From assembly GCF_001425265.1 (NCBI RefSeq), contig NZ_LMEC01000001.1, positions 248,281 to 312,280 of the forward strand: DNA of 64,000 nucleotides. The letters run 5' to 3'. This DNA is from Massilia sp. Root418 (GTDB taxonomy: Bacteria > Pseudomonadota > Gammaproteobacteria > Burkholderiales > Burkholderiaceae_D). The position numbers and the translations under genes are program-made. Positions 52,509 through 60,687 of the stretch are shown in pieces (positions within the stretch are counted from its first letter, which is position 1; each line of letters opens with the position of its first letter). The notes beneath the pieces were generated by a model. That model was given only the letters and a program-made list of their open reading frames with translations. It searched no databases and had not been told where the DNA came from.

Positions 52509-52560
52509 GATGGATCAGGTTGGGGCGCGGCCGTGGATGGCAAGGGCTGCCGTCGCCCGC

Positions 52561-53172
52561 TCAGCGCAGCGCCCTGGCGCGCAGCGCTTCCAGCGTCTTC
52601 GGCAGGCTATCCTTGCTCATGCTGTCCACGATCCAGCCAGCGCCCATCGGTACAGGTCCGGGATCGGTGTAGACATAATACTGCACCACGGTCTTGCCGC
52701 TGTCCCCGGCGACCGGCGCCAGTTGCCAGAAGCCGTCCGTGCCGGCGATGGTTTCCTCGTTCTTCAGCGCGGCGTTGGGCACCATGTCCCAGGCCAGCCG
52801 GCACTGCTGTGGGCTGACCTTGGGCGTCATTTCCAGGCGGTATTTCTTAACTTTTCCGAGCGGCAACTTCAGCGTCATGTCCACCAGCGGGCTCCCGCTG
52901 GCCGATTTCGACAGCGCCGTGTGCGACACGCTGGGCATGAAGCCCGGGTAGCCGGCGTAGTCCTGGATGATGCCGCACAACCTGGCCATCGGGGCGTTGA
53001 TGATGGTGGCGGCCAGAAAGGCTTTGCCCTGCGGCTTCCCGGACGGCACCTCCTGCAGCGTCACGTCCTTTTCGGACAGCTTGGCCGGGTCGATGGCGTC
53101 GGGCGCCGCAGCGCAGGCGCCGGCACACAGCAGGGTAGCCGGCAGCGCCAGCAACTTGGTTGTCACGGTCAT
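52561..53172 (-). CDS. START/SRPBCC-like exported lipid-binding-type protein
   Basis: The 203-residue product has a signal peptide (about 1-22, LLCAGACA) and a START/SRPBCC (polyketide-cyclase-like) fold: NAPMARLCGIIQDYAGYPGFMPSVSHTALS, VDMTLKLPLGKVKKYRLEMTPKV, CRLAWDMV and the C-terminal helix SKDSLPKTLEALRARAL. Such folds bind hydrophobic ligands in a cavity. Exported START-like proteins are plausible lipid carriers, but no ligand is known here. The ATG at 53172 is preceded by AAGGA and overlaps the phosphatase stop by four bases. It is the third gene of the glycosyltransferase/phosphatase/START set. Confidence 0.8.
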   Translation of the reverse strand: MTVTTKLLALPATLLCAGACAAAPDAIDPAKLSEKDVTLQEVPSGKPQGKAFLAATIINAPMARLCGIIQDYAGYPGFMPSVSHTALSKSASGSPLVDMTLKLPLGKVKKYRLEMTPKVSPQQCRLAWDMVPNAALKNEETIAGTDGFWQLAPVAGDSGKTVVQYYVYTDPGPVPMGAGWIVDSMSKDSLPKTLEALRARALR

Positions 53173-53822
53173 GGCGATTCCTTTTCCACGCCCGCGCGGA
53201 CCGCTTCCACGTCCACCTTGAGCAGATACGATTCGATATTCTTCCATACGGCGTGGTAGCCGTAGCCGCCTTCCTTCATTTCGCGCAGCGCGTCTTCCTT
53301 GCTGCGCTGCTGGTACAGGATGCGGTACATGGCCGTCACCAGGCCGGTGCGGTCGGCGCCGTGCTGGCAGTGCAGCAGCACCGGTCCATGCTGCTCGGCG
53401 GTGCGGATGGCGCGCAGCGCCTCGATGATCTTGCGGTCGCTGATGTCCCAGGTGTTGATGGGAACACTCACCGGCTTGATGCCGCTGCCCTTCAGCACCT
53501 TCTCGTCGTTGTGGAAGGCGCGCAGGCTCACCACCGTCTTGATGCCGAGCGCTTGCAGGCGCTTCACGTCGTCCTTGCGCAGCAGGGCACTGCGGAAGAA
53601 GGTGGGCGTGACGCTGTACAGATTGCCCGGCTCGTGGATCAGTGTGGCCCAGTCCTGGTGGCGCTGCGAGGCGGCGGCGCTCTCGCCGGCGCCCGCCGGC
53701 GGCAGGACGGCCAGCGCCAGAGTACCTATAGTCAGCATACCCGCCGACAGCGCGCCTGCCTCCGGCAGCGACCGGACCCACAGCCGCAGCCGCGCAGCGA
53801 GTCTTATGCAGTGGCCCATCAT
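53169..53822 (-). CDS. Exported PTP-like phosphatase (dual-specificity type)
   Basis: The 217-residue protein has a long signal/anchor sequence (about 12-48) and a cysteine-phosphatase domain with P-loop HCQHGADRTG (Cys152, Arg158). A likely general-acid Asp lies in NTWDISD (Asp126 or Asp129). NLYSVTPTFFRSALLRKDDVKRLQALGIKTVVSLR is typical of the Siw14/DSP-like group. Substrate could be a phosphoprotein, phospholipid or phosphosugar; location outside the cytoplasm and neighbours favour a lipid-related one (inference). The ATG at 53822 overlaps the glycosyltransferase stop, and the stop overlaps the START-like gene start, so all three are translationally coupled. Confidence 0.82.
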   Translation of the reverse strand: MMGHCIRLAARLRLWVRSLPEAGALSAGMLTIGTLALAVLPPAGAGESAAASQRHQDWATLIHEPGNLYSVTPTFFRSALLRKDDVKRLQALGIKTVVSLRAFHNDEKVLKGSGIKPVSVPINTWDISDRKIIEALRAIRTAEQHGPVLLHCQHGADRTGLVTAMYRILYQQRSKEDALREMKEGGYGYHAVWKNIESYLLKVDVEAVRAGVEKESP

Positions 53823-54970
53823 GCCGCGCGCGCGCCGGCGAAGACCGGCGTCGCCGGCTGCCCGAGCACCTGTGCCAGCACCTGGCTGGCGGCATCCGGC
53901 TTGCCCAGTGCGCGCGCCCGGACAGCCATGGCGGCCAGGCGCGCCGGATCGCGCAGCAGCAATTGCACGCGGTACTCCAGCGTCACCGCGTCGAATGCCT
54001 TGAGCGCCACGCCTTGCTCCAGCAGGAAGTCCGAGTTGCGCTCTTCCTGGCCCGGAATCGGCGAGTTCACGATCATCGGCAAACCCATGGCCAGGCACTC
54101 GGACGTGGTCAGACCGCCCGGCTTGGTGATCACCAGGTCAGCGCAGGCCATCAGGCGCTCGACCTGGTTGGTGAAGCCCTGCGGCAGCAGCCGGCCCGGA
54201 TGGCGCTGCGCCAGGCGCTGCAAGGCCGCCAATGCCTGCGCGTTCTTCCCGGCCAGGACGATCAGCTGGAAGTCGCCTTCCAGCGCAAGCAGCCGCTCCG
54301 CCACCGTCTCCAGGCTGCCCAGGCCCGCGCCCCCGCCCATCATCAGCAAGGTGGGGCGGGCCGGGTCCAGGCCGAATTCCGCCGCGGAGGCGGCGCGCTG
54401 CAGCGGCTGGCCGAACGCCGGCATGATGGGAATGCCCGTCTGGTGCACGCGCGCGGCCGGCACGCCCGAGGCGCGCATGCGGAACGCCACCTCGTCGTTG
54501 CCGGCGAAGTAGCCCGCCATGTTCTCCTGTATCCACAGGCGGTGCAGGTCGAAGTCCGTCACCTGCACCCACACCGGGCAGGCCAGCTCGCCCTTGCCGA
54601 TGGCGCGCGACAGCAGTTCGGCCGGGAGAAAGTGGGTGCAGATGATGGCGTCCGGCTGGAAGGCCTCGATCTCCTTGAGCAGCGCGCGCGTGTTCAGGCG
54701 CTCCACGCCGCGCCGCAGCCGCTGCATGGAGCTGTGCGCCGGGGCGTCGTGCGTGGCCTGGTACAGATAGCCCCACAGCGCGGGCATCTTGTTCACCAGG
54801 GTGATGTAGAAATCGGTGTACAGCTTGCGGAAGCCGGCGCTGACGTAGTCCATCACGTCCAGGTGCGTGGCTTGTACGCCGTCGCCGGCGTGGGCGCGGA
54901 TCGCTTCGGCGGCGCGCATGTGGCCGGCGCCGGCCGAAACACTCAACAGCAGGATTTTTCGCGGTTTCAT
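53819..54970 (-). CDS. MGDG-synthase-type glycosyltransferase (GT28-like)
   Basis: The 383-residue protein begins MKPRKILLLSVSAGAGHMRAAEAI, the hallmark of the monogalactosyldiacylglycerol synthase/MurG-like fold. It also has YTDFYITLVNKMPALWGYLYQ, IICTHFLPAE, GAGLGSLETV, ITKPGGLTTSECLAMGLPMIV and PIPGQEERNSDFL, the last two binding the nucleotide sugar. Such enzymes transfer Glc or Gal from UDP-sugar to diacylglycerol or a related lipid. I chose the ATG at 54970 to match the family start; an upstream ATG at 55057 would add 29 unrelated residues. No good ribosome-binding site is visible at either. It heads the set with the phosphatase and START-like genes. Confidence 0.85.
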   Translation of the reverse strand: MKPRKILLLSVSAGAGHMRAAEAIRAHAGDGVQATHLDVMDYVSAGFRKLYTDFYITLVNKMPALWGYLYQATHDAPAHSSMQRLRRGVERLNTRALLKEIEAFQPDAIICTHFLPAELLSRAIGKGELACPVWVQVTDFDLHRLWIQENMAGYFAGNDEVAFRMRASGVPAARVHQTGIPIMPAFGQPLQRAASAAEFGLDPARPTLLMMGGGAGLGSLETVAERLLALEGDFQLIVLAGKNAQALAALQRLAQRHPGRLLPQGFTNQVERLMACADLVITKPGGLTTSECLAMGLPMIVNSPIPGQEERNSDFLLEQGVALKAFDAVTLEYRVQLLLRDPARLAAMAVRARALGKPDAASQVLAQVLGQPATPVFAGARAA

Positions 54971-55070
54971 CGACAACCCAAGGAGGCGGAAATAGCAATC
55001 ATACCAGATTGCCTTTTTACTAAACAACGGCCCCACGCCCTTATTCGAAATATACATAAAACAATGCGAT

Positions 55071-55100
55071 ATAACAGCGATGGCCGAGCCGCACTATAAT
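55071..55100 (+). promoter_or_regulatory. Candidate thrC promoter
   Basis: A perfect TATAAT (55095-55100) lies 39 bases before the ATG, with ATAACA (55071-55076) 18 bp upstream as a weak -35. Confidence 0.5.
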
Positions 55101-55139
55101 AGACGCTCGATTTCGCACGCCAACCGGACTTTCTCATCT

Positions 55140-56615
55140 ATGCAATATGTGTCTACCCGCGCCGCAGCGTCGGCCGCATCGCAGTCTCCGCAACAGTTCT
55201 CCGACATCCTGCTGGGCGGCCTCGCTCCAGACGGCGGCCTGTACCTGCCTACCGAATACCCGCAAGTGACCGGCGCCGAGCTCGATGCCTGGCGCAAGCT
55301 GTCCTATGCCGAACTGGCCTTCGAGATCCTGAAGAAGTTCGCCACCGACATCCCGGAAGCCGACCTGAAAGCGCTGACCGCGAAGACCTACACCGCCGGC
55401 GTGTACCGCAATGCGCGCGAGGGCGAGTCCTCCGCCGAGATCACGCCGCTGCGCGTGCTGGAAGAATCCAAGGGCAAGAAGCTGGTGCTGCAGGCGCTGT
55501 CCAACGGCCCCACGCTGGCCTTCAAGGACATGGCCATGCAATTGCTGGGCAACCTGTTCGAATACGCGCTGGCCAAGAAGAACGCTGAACTGAACATCTT
55601 CGGCGCCACCTCGGGCGACACCGGCAGCGCCGCTGAATACGCCATGCGCGGCAAGAAGGGCATCCGCGTGTTCATGCTGTCGCCGCACAAGAAGATGAGC
55701 GCCTTCCAGACTGCGCAGATGTTCAGCCTGCAGGACCCGAACATCTTCAACATCGCCGTCGAAGGCGTGTTCGACGACTGCCAGGACATGGTCAAAGCCG
55801 TCTCCAACGACCTGCCGTTCAAGGCCAAACAGAAAATCGGCACCGTCAATTCCATCAACTGGGCGCGCGTCGTGGCGCAGGTGGTGTACTACTTCCGGGG
55901 CTACCTGGCCGCCACCACCAGCAACGACCAGAAGGTGTCCTTCACGGTCCCGTCGGGCAATTTCGGCAACATCTGCGCCGGCCACATTGCCCGCATGATG
56001 GGCCTGCCGATCGACAAGCTGGTGGCCGCCACCAACGAAAACGACGTGCTGGACGAGTTCTTCCGCACCGGCGTGTACCGCGTGCGCAAGTCCGCCGAGA
56101 CCTACCACACCAGCAGCCCGTCGATGGACATCTCCAAGGCCTCCAACTTCGAGCGCTTCATCTACGACCTGGTGGGCCGCGACGCCGACCGCACCCGCGC
56201 GCTGTTTACCAAAGTGGAAACGCACGGCGGCTTCGACCTGTCCGGCTACCCGGGCAGCGACGGCGACGAGTTCACCAAGGTGGCCCAGTACGGCTTCAAG
56301 TCCGGCAAGTCCACCCACCAGGACCGCCTGGACACCATCCGCGACGTGGCCGACGACTACGGCATCGTGATCGACACCCATACCGCCGACGGCATCAAGG
56401 TGGCGCGCGAGAACATGGAAGCCGGCGTCACCATGATCGTGCTGGAAACCGCACTGGCGGCCAAGTTCAACGAAACCATCCTGGAAGCGCTGGGCGAAGA
56501 CGCCGAGCGTCCGGCCGGTTTCGAGAACATCGAAGCGCTGGAGCAGCGTTTCGTCGTCATGCCGGCCGACGTGGCGAAAATGAAGGACTACATCGCCAGC
56601 AACACGGGACTGTAA
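55140..56615 (+). CDS. thrC: Threonine synthase
   Basis: ThrC converts O-phospho-L-homoserine to L-threonine with PLP. The 491-residue protein shows the class of gram-negative ThrC (about 480 aa): YVSTRAAAS, FSDILLGGLAPDGGLYLPTEYP, NGPTLAFKDMAMQLLGNLF with the PLP lysine in AFKD, FGATSGDTGSAAEYAMRGK, VPSGNFGNICAGHIARMMG and ETALAAKFNETI. The ATG at 55140 fits the family start; no strong ribosome-binding site is seen. It is followed after 3 bp by moeA, a grouping common in betaproteobacteria; hom, often upstream, is not here. Threonine synthesis here and degradation at 43777-45967 are both encoded in the window. Confidence 0.96.
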   Translation: MQYVSTRAAASAASQSPQQFSDILLGGLAPDGGLYLPTEYPQVTGAELDAWRKLSYAELAFEILKKFATDIPEADLKALTAKTYTAGVYRNAREGESSAEITPLRVLEESKGKKLVLQALSNGPTLAFKDMAMQLLGNLFEYALAKKNAELNIFGATSGDTGSAAEYAMRGKKGIRVFMLSPHKKMSAFQTAQMFSLQDPNIFNIAVEGVFDDCQDMVKAVSNDLPFKAKQKIGTVNSINWARVVAQVVYYFRGYLAATTSNDQKVSFTVPSGNFGNICAGHIARMMGLPIDKLVAATNENDVLDEFFRTGVYRVRKSAETYHTSSPSMDISKASNFERFIYDLVGRDADRTRALFTKVETHGGFDLSGYPGSDGDEFTKVAQYGFKSGKSTHQDRLDTIRDVADDYGIVIDTHTADGIKVARENMEAGVTMIVLETALAAKFNETILEALGEDAERPAGFENIEALEQRFVVMPADVAKMKDYIASNTGL

Positions 56616-56618
56616 GCC

Positions 56619-57827
56619 ATGAAACCACTGATGCCTGTGCGCGAGGCGCTGGACTTCATGCTGGCCGCCGCGCGGCCGGTGGCGGACATCGAAACGCTGT
56701 CCACGCTCTCGGCCAACGGCCGCGTGCTGGCGCAGGCGCAGGTGTCCGGCCTGAACGTGCCCACGCACGACAACACCCAGATGGACGGCTACGCAGTACG
56801 TGCGGCCGATTGCGCCAGCGGCGCGGCCACGCTGACGGTGTCGCAGCGCATTCCGGCCGGCCATGTCGGTCAGCCGCTGCTGCCTGGCACCGCCGCGCGC
56901 ATCTTTACCGGCGCGCTGATACCGGAGGGTGCGGACGCCGTGGTGATGCAGGAGCAGTGCGAGCTGACCGGCAACCTGGTCAACATCAAGCACGCGCCCA
57001 AGGCCGGCGAGTGGATACGCCGCGCCGGCGAAGACATCAGCAACGGCAGCGTCATCCTGCCTGCCGGCACCCGCCTGCGCAGCCAGGAGCTGGGCTTGGC
57101 CGCTTCTGTTGGCCTGGCCGAACTGCCGGTGCGGCGCAAGCTGCGCGTGGCGGTATTCTTCACCGGCGACGAACTCGCCATGCCGGGCGAACCGCTGGCG
57201 CCGGGCGCCATCTACAACTCCAACCGCTTCACCCTGCGCGCACTGCTGGAAAACCTGGGCTGCGAGATCAGCGACTTCGGCATCGTGCCCGATTCGCTGC
57301 ACGCCACCCGTTCCGTGCTGCGCCAGGCGGCCGAAGGCAATGACATGATCATTACTTCCGGCGGCGTGTCCGTCGGCGAGGAGGACCATATCAAGCCGGC
57401 GGTGGAGGCGGAGGGCAAGCTCAATATGTGGCAGATCGCGGTCAAGCCGGGCAAGCCGCTGGCCTTCGGCGAGGTGAAGGACGCGTTCTTCCTTGGCCTG
57501 CCTGGCAATCCGGTGTCGAGCTTCGTCACCTTCCTCCTCTTCGTGCGGCCGTTCATCCTGCGCATGCAGGGTGTGTCCGACGCCAGGGCGCTTGCGCCCA
57601 AAGCCTACCAGCTGCGGGCCGACTTCAGCTGGCCGAAGGCGGACCGCCGCAACGAGTTCCTGCGCGCGCGCCTGAACGAGCAGGGCGGCCTGGACCTGTT
57701 CGTGAACCAGAGCTCCGGCGTGCTCACTTCCACCGTGTGGGGCGATGGCTTGATCGACAACCCGCCCGGCCAGGTCATCCAGCCCGGCGACACGGTGCGC
57801 TTTATTCCATTTTCAGAATTGATATGA
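56619..57827 (+). CDS. moeA: Molybdopterin molybdotransferase MoeA
   Basis: MoeA inserts molybdate into adenylated molybdopterin. The 402-residue protein has the family signature: MPVREALDFMLAAARPV, LNVPTHDNTQMDGYAVRAAD, RIFTGALIPEGADAVVMQE, TGDELAMPGEPLAPGAIYNSN, DMIITSGGVSVGEEDHIK, WQIAVKPGKPLAFG and FFLGLPGNPVSSFVTF. Length is normal. The start is 3 bp after the thrC stop and the stop overlaps the moaD ATG, so it is part of the thrC-moeA-moaD transcript. Confidence 0.96.
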   Translation: MKPLMPVREALDFMLAAARPVADIETLSTLSANGRVLAQAQVSGLNVPTHDNTQMDGYAVRAADCASGAATLTVSQRIPAGHVGQPLLPGTAARIFTGALIPEGADAVVMQEQCELTGNLVNIKHAPKAGEWIRRAGEDISNGSVILPAGTRLRSQELGLAASVGLAELPVRRKLRVAVFFTGDELAMPGEPLAPGAIYNSNRFTLRALLENLGCEISDFGIVPDSLHATRSVLRQAAEGNDMIITSGGVSVGEEDHIKPAVEAEGKLNMWQIAVKPGKPLAFGEVKDAFFLGLPGNPVSSFVTFLLFVRPFILRMQGVSDARALAPKAYQLRADFSWPKADRRNEFLRARLNEQGGLDLFVNQSSGVLTSTVWGDGLIDNPPGQVIQPGDTVRFIPFSELI

Positions 57828-58081
57828 ACGTTACGTTGAAGTTTTTCGCCAGTGTGCGCGAAGCGGTGGGCACCTCCACCGAAGTGCTGGAACTGCCAGA
57901 GGGCGTGCAGACGGTGGCGGGCATCCGTGCGCTGCTGGTGGCGCGCGGCGGCGCCTGGGCGCAGGCTCTGGGGGAAGGCCGCGCCTTGCGCATGGCCTGC
58001 AACCAGGTGATGTGCCAGCCGGAGACGGTGGTGCAGGCAGGCGCGGAAGTAGCGTTCTTCCCGCCTGTCACCGGTGGCTGA
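57824..58081 (+). CDS. moaD: Molybdopterin synthase small subunit MoaD
   Basis: The 85-residue ubiquitin-like protein carries the sulfur for molybdopterin synthesis on its C-terminal glycine. It begins MNVTLKFFASVREAVGTS and ends FFPPVTGG with the essential Gly-Gly. The ATG overlaps the moeA stop by four bases. The large subunit gene moaE, normally next, is not found downstream; instead the DNA holds REP-like palindromes. Confidence 0.95.
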   Translation: MNVTLKFFASVREAVGTSTEVLELPEGVQTVAGIRALLVARGGAWAQALGEGRALRMACNQVMCQPETVVQAGAEVAFFPPVTGG

Positions 58082-58134
58082 TACCCGGCGGCTGGCAGTC
58101 GGCGGTTGACGATCGCCGGTTATGCGCTCGCGCC

Positions 58135-58213
58135 AACCCGCCCTACGTGTGCCCTGCGAATATGCGGCATCATGCAGCGCCGTAGGGCGGGTTAGCCGAA
58201 GGCGTAACCCGCC
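58135..58213. repeat. REP-like palindromic repeat, copy 2 with inverted half-copy
   Basis: GGCGGGTTA (58186-58194) and TAACCCGCC (58205-58213) flank an inner GCC-GAA-GGC stem. A half-copy AACCCGCCCTACG (58135-58147) is the exact reverse complement of CGTAGGGCGGGTT (58181-58193). Together they fill most of the 141-bp gap after moaD. Confidence 0.72.
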
Positions 58214-58222
58214 AGCGCTCCG

Positions 58223-58456
58223 TCAGGAACGCTTGCTCGTCTTCCCCGCCGCGTCGCAGGCGGCGCACTCCTGGTTCCTGCGGTAGCGCCGGTACTGCGT
58301 GCCCACGAAAATCGCGGCCGCCACGGCAGCCCACGCGCCGGCGCTCAGGATGTCGGCCTGGGACGTCGTCCCCTTCACATATTCCACCCCGGCCAGGATC
58401 GCAAACAGCGGCACTGCCGCCAGCAGATAGCGTTTGATCCAGAATGCTGCACCCAT
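58223..58456 (-). CDS. Small membrane hypothetical protein
   Basis: The 77-residue protein has two hydrophobic segments (about 9-25 and 35-53) and a C-terminal basic, cysteine-containing tail (YRRYRRNQECAACDAAGK), so it is a predicted two-pass inner-membrane protein with a CxxC in the cytoplasmic or periplasmic tail. GGGAGG before the ATG at 58456 decides the start, although the frame extends upstream to 58516. Family not recognised. Its stop is ten bases from a REP-like palindrome. Confidence 0.6.
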   Translation of the reverse strand: MGAAFWIKRYLLAAVPLFAILAGVEYVKGTTSQADILSAGAWAAVAAAIFVGTQYRRYRRNQECAACDAAGKTSKRS

Positions 58457-58536
58457 GACCGCCTCCCAAATTGGTAGATGCGTGCCAGTATGCCCTAGAA
58501 TGCCGGATTGCCTCAATATTTCACCCGGAATTCCCC

Positions 58537-59820
58537 ATGCAGTCTCAGAACAACAATAACGATACCAAGAGCTACCGCGTCGCCATCATCGGCGGCGGGC
58601 CGGCAGGCCTGATGGCGGCGCAGACTTTGGCGCAGCGGGCCGGCTCCGCCCAGCCGCTCAGTATCGACGTCTACGATGCGATGCCGTCGGTAGGCCGCAA
58701 ATTCCTGCTGGCCGGGCGCGGCGGCATGAACATCACCCACGCCGAGCCTTACGACACCTTCGTCACCCGCTACGGCAAGCGCGCCGCCGTGCTGCGCCCC
58801 ATGCTGGACGCCTTCGGTCCGCAGCATGTGCGCGACTGGGTGCATGGCCTGGGCATCGACACCTTCGTCGGCACCTCCGGCCGCGTATTCCCCACCGAAA
58901 TGAAGGCCGCGCCGCTGCTGCGCGCGTGGCTGCACCGCCTGCGTGAACTGGGCGTGCATTTTCACCAGCGCCACCGCTGGACCGGCTGGAATGCCGACGG
59001 CGCACTGCTGCTCGACACGCCGGACGGCGAACTGGCGGTGCAGGCCGACGCCACGATCCTGGCGCTGGGCGGTGCCAGCTGGGCGCGGCTGGGCTCGGAC
59101 GGCGCCTGGGTGCCGCTGCTGGAGCGGCAGGGCGTGCAGGTGGCGCCGCTGGCGCCGGCCAACTGCGGCTTCGATGTGGACTGGAGCGCGCATTTCAGCG
59201 CGAAGCACGCGGGCGAGCCGCTGACCACGGTCGCCATCACTTCCACCGGCGCGGACGGGCAGCCGTTCCGCAAGCAGGGGCAATTCGTGGTGACAGCCAC
59301 CGGGGTGGAGGGTAGCCTGATCTACGCGCTGTCGGCCGCGCTGCGCGACCAGATCGCGGCCGACGGCAGCGCGCTGATCCACCTGGACCTGCTGCCGGAC
59401 CTGGATGCCGGGCGGGTGCTGGACGAGATCAGCCGCCCGCGCGGCGCGCGTTCCATGGCCAGCCACCTGCAGAGCCGCCTGGGGATCAAGGGCGTGAAGG
59501 CCGGCCTGCTGCGCGAGTGCGCCAGCGCCGAGGAGTATGCCGAGCCGGCGCGCCTGGCGCGGGCCTTGAAGATGCTGCCGGTGCGCTTGCGTGCGCCGCG
59601 GCCGATCGATGAGGCGATCAGCACGGCGGGCGGCGTGCGTTTCGAGGCTTTGCAGGGATTGATGCTGGCGGCGAGGCCTGGCGTGTTTGTGGCCGGCGAG
59701 ATGGTGGACTGGGAGGCGCCTACCGGGGGCTATCTGCTGACGGCTTGCCTGGCCAGCGGGCAGGCGGCGGGGGAGGAGGCGCTGGGCTGGCTGCGGCGGG
59801 TTACGCCCCTGCAGGGCTAA
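58537..59820 (+). CDS. HI0933/TIGR03862-type flavoprotein
   Basis: The 427-residue FAD protein has an N-terminal Rossmann motif (AIIGGGPAGLMAAQTLAQ), VGRKFLLAGRGGMNITHAE, GRVFPTEMKAAPLLRAWL, ILALGGASWARLGSDG and a C-terminal TAGGVRFEAL...PGVFVAGEMVDWEAPTGGYLLTACLASG. This is the pattern of the HI0933-like/TIGR03862 family of NAD(P)/FAD-dependent oxidoreductases, whose reaction is unknown. The ATG at 58537 is chosen over upstream starts because the family begins there. The final residues (RRVTPLQG) and the stop codon are encoded by a REP-like palindrome. Confidence 0.88.
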   Translation: MQSQNNNNDTKSYRVAIIGGGPAGLMAAQTLAQRAGSAQPLSIDVYDAMPSVGRKFLLAGRGGMNITHAEPYDTFVTRYGKRAAVLRPMLDAFGPQHVRDWVHGLGIDTFVGTSGRVFPTEMKAAPLLRAWLHRLRELGVHFHQRHRWTGWNADGALLLDTPDGELAVQADATILALGGASWARLGSDGAWVPLLERQGVQVAPLAPANCGFDVDWSAHFSAKHAGEPLTTVAITSTGADGQPFRKQGQFVVTATGVEGSLIYALSAALRDQIAADGSALIHLDLLPDLDAGRVLDEISRPRGARSMASHLQSRLGIKGVKAGLLRECASAEEYAEPARLARALKMLPVRLRAPRPIDEAISTAGGVRFEALQGLMLAARPGVFVAGEMVDWEAPTGGYLLTACLASGQAAGEEALGWLRRVTPLQG

Positions 59821-59833
59821 CCCGCCCTACGGC
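59795..59833. repeat. REP-like palindromic repeat, copy 3 (overlaps gene end)
   Basis: GGCGGGTTA (59795-59803) and TAACCCGCC (59818-59826), followed by CTACGGC, match the other copies in inverted orientation. An inner CCCCTGCAGGGC self-complements. The stop TAA of the flavoprotein (59818-59820) lies in the right arm. Confidence 0.75.
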
Positions 59834-59859
59834 CGACGGGCCGGCGGATCGTTGTGTTT

Positions 59860-60669
59860 TCAATGGTCCCAGCTTACTTCGCCTGAACCGGTGCGGCTGA
59901 CGTTGCGGTTGTCCGGGTTGCCGAACACGCGGATGTCGCCGCTGCCGTTCAGGGTCAGCTCGGCGGACTTGCGGGCGAATACATTGGTGGTGCCGGAGCC
60001 TTTCAGGTTCACCACCACCTGGTCGGATGCCAGGTGCTGCGCGTCCAGGTCGCCCGATCCGGTCAGCTCCGCGTTCAGGCTCTTGCAGCTGCCGCTGCTC
60101 CTGATCTGGCCCGACCCCACCATCTCCAGCGTCACCACGTCGCTGGCGCCGGTGTTGAGCGTGAGGTCGCCGCTGCCGTGCACGCCCGCATCGACCTTCT
60201 TGAAGCGCCCGTTGAAATTCAGGTTGCCGGGCCCGTGTACCTGCACCGACAGTTTTTCGCCGCTGAAGCCGTTCACTGTGCTGTCGCCGCTGCCGTGGAT
60301 CTCCAGTTCGGACAATGAAGGCAGCACCAGCTCCACCTGCAAGGGCCGGCGGTGGTGGAACAGCATGCCTTTGGTGCCGATGTGCAGGGTGTTGCCATCC
60401 TGCTCGGTCTCCACATTGCCCAGCAGGCGCTGCTCGCCGCGCACCTTGAGCGAGGGCTTGTCGCCCTGGCGCAGGGTGAGGTCGATCGGCCCGCTCAGCT
60501 CCACCGACGTGATGCCGTTGCCGATGTCGCGCGTTTCGCTGGCCGGCGCGCGGCCTTGCGCGCTGGACGGGTTGGTGGCGCCGTGCGCCCGCAGCATGCT
60601 GTAGGACACCGCGATCAGCGCGAACGCGAGCAGCAGCATGCTGATTCCGACTTTAAGTAATGCTCTCAT
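59860..60669 (-). CDS. DUF2807 (GIN-domain) exported protein
   Basis: The 269-residue protein has one N-terminal hydrophobic segment (about 5-28) as signal or anchor. The rest is a repetitive beta-rich domain: repeated GSGD/GSG turns (ELEIHGSGDS, VHGPGNLNF, VHGSGDLTL, MVGSGQI, LTGSGDLDA, LKGSGTTNV, LNGSGDIRV, RTGSGEVSW), the pattern of the DUF2807 (GIN) beta-helix. Such proteins are predicted to sit in the cell envelope; function is unknown. It follows the DUF1700-type gene by 18 bp on the same strand, a common pairing. Confidence 0.85.
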   Translation of the reverse strand: MRALLKVGISMLLLAFALIAVSYSMLRAHGATNPSSAQGRAPASETRDIGNGITSVELSGPIDLTLRQGDKPSLKVRGEQRLLGNVETEQDGNTLHIGTKGMLFHHRRPLQVELVLPSLSELEIHGSGDSTVNGFSGEKLSVQVHGPGNLNFNGRFKKVDAGVHGSGDLTLNTGASDVVTLEMVGSGQIRSSGSCKSLNAELTGSGDLDAQHLASDQVVVNLKGSGTTNVFARKSAELTLNGSGDIRVFGNPDNRNVSRTGSGEVSWDH

Positions 60670-60687
60670 AGTGTGCTCCTGTCCGCC

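Noticed and set aside
55134-57389. 751-codon minus-strand frame opposite thrC and moeA
   Set aside because: It spans two unrelated conserved genes and has no recognisable domain.
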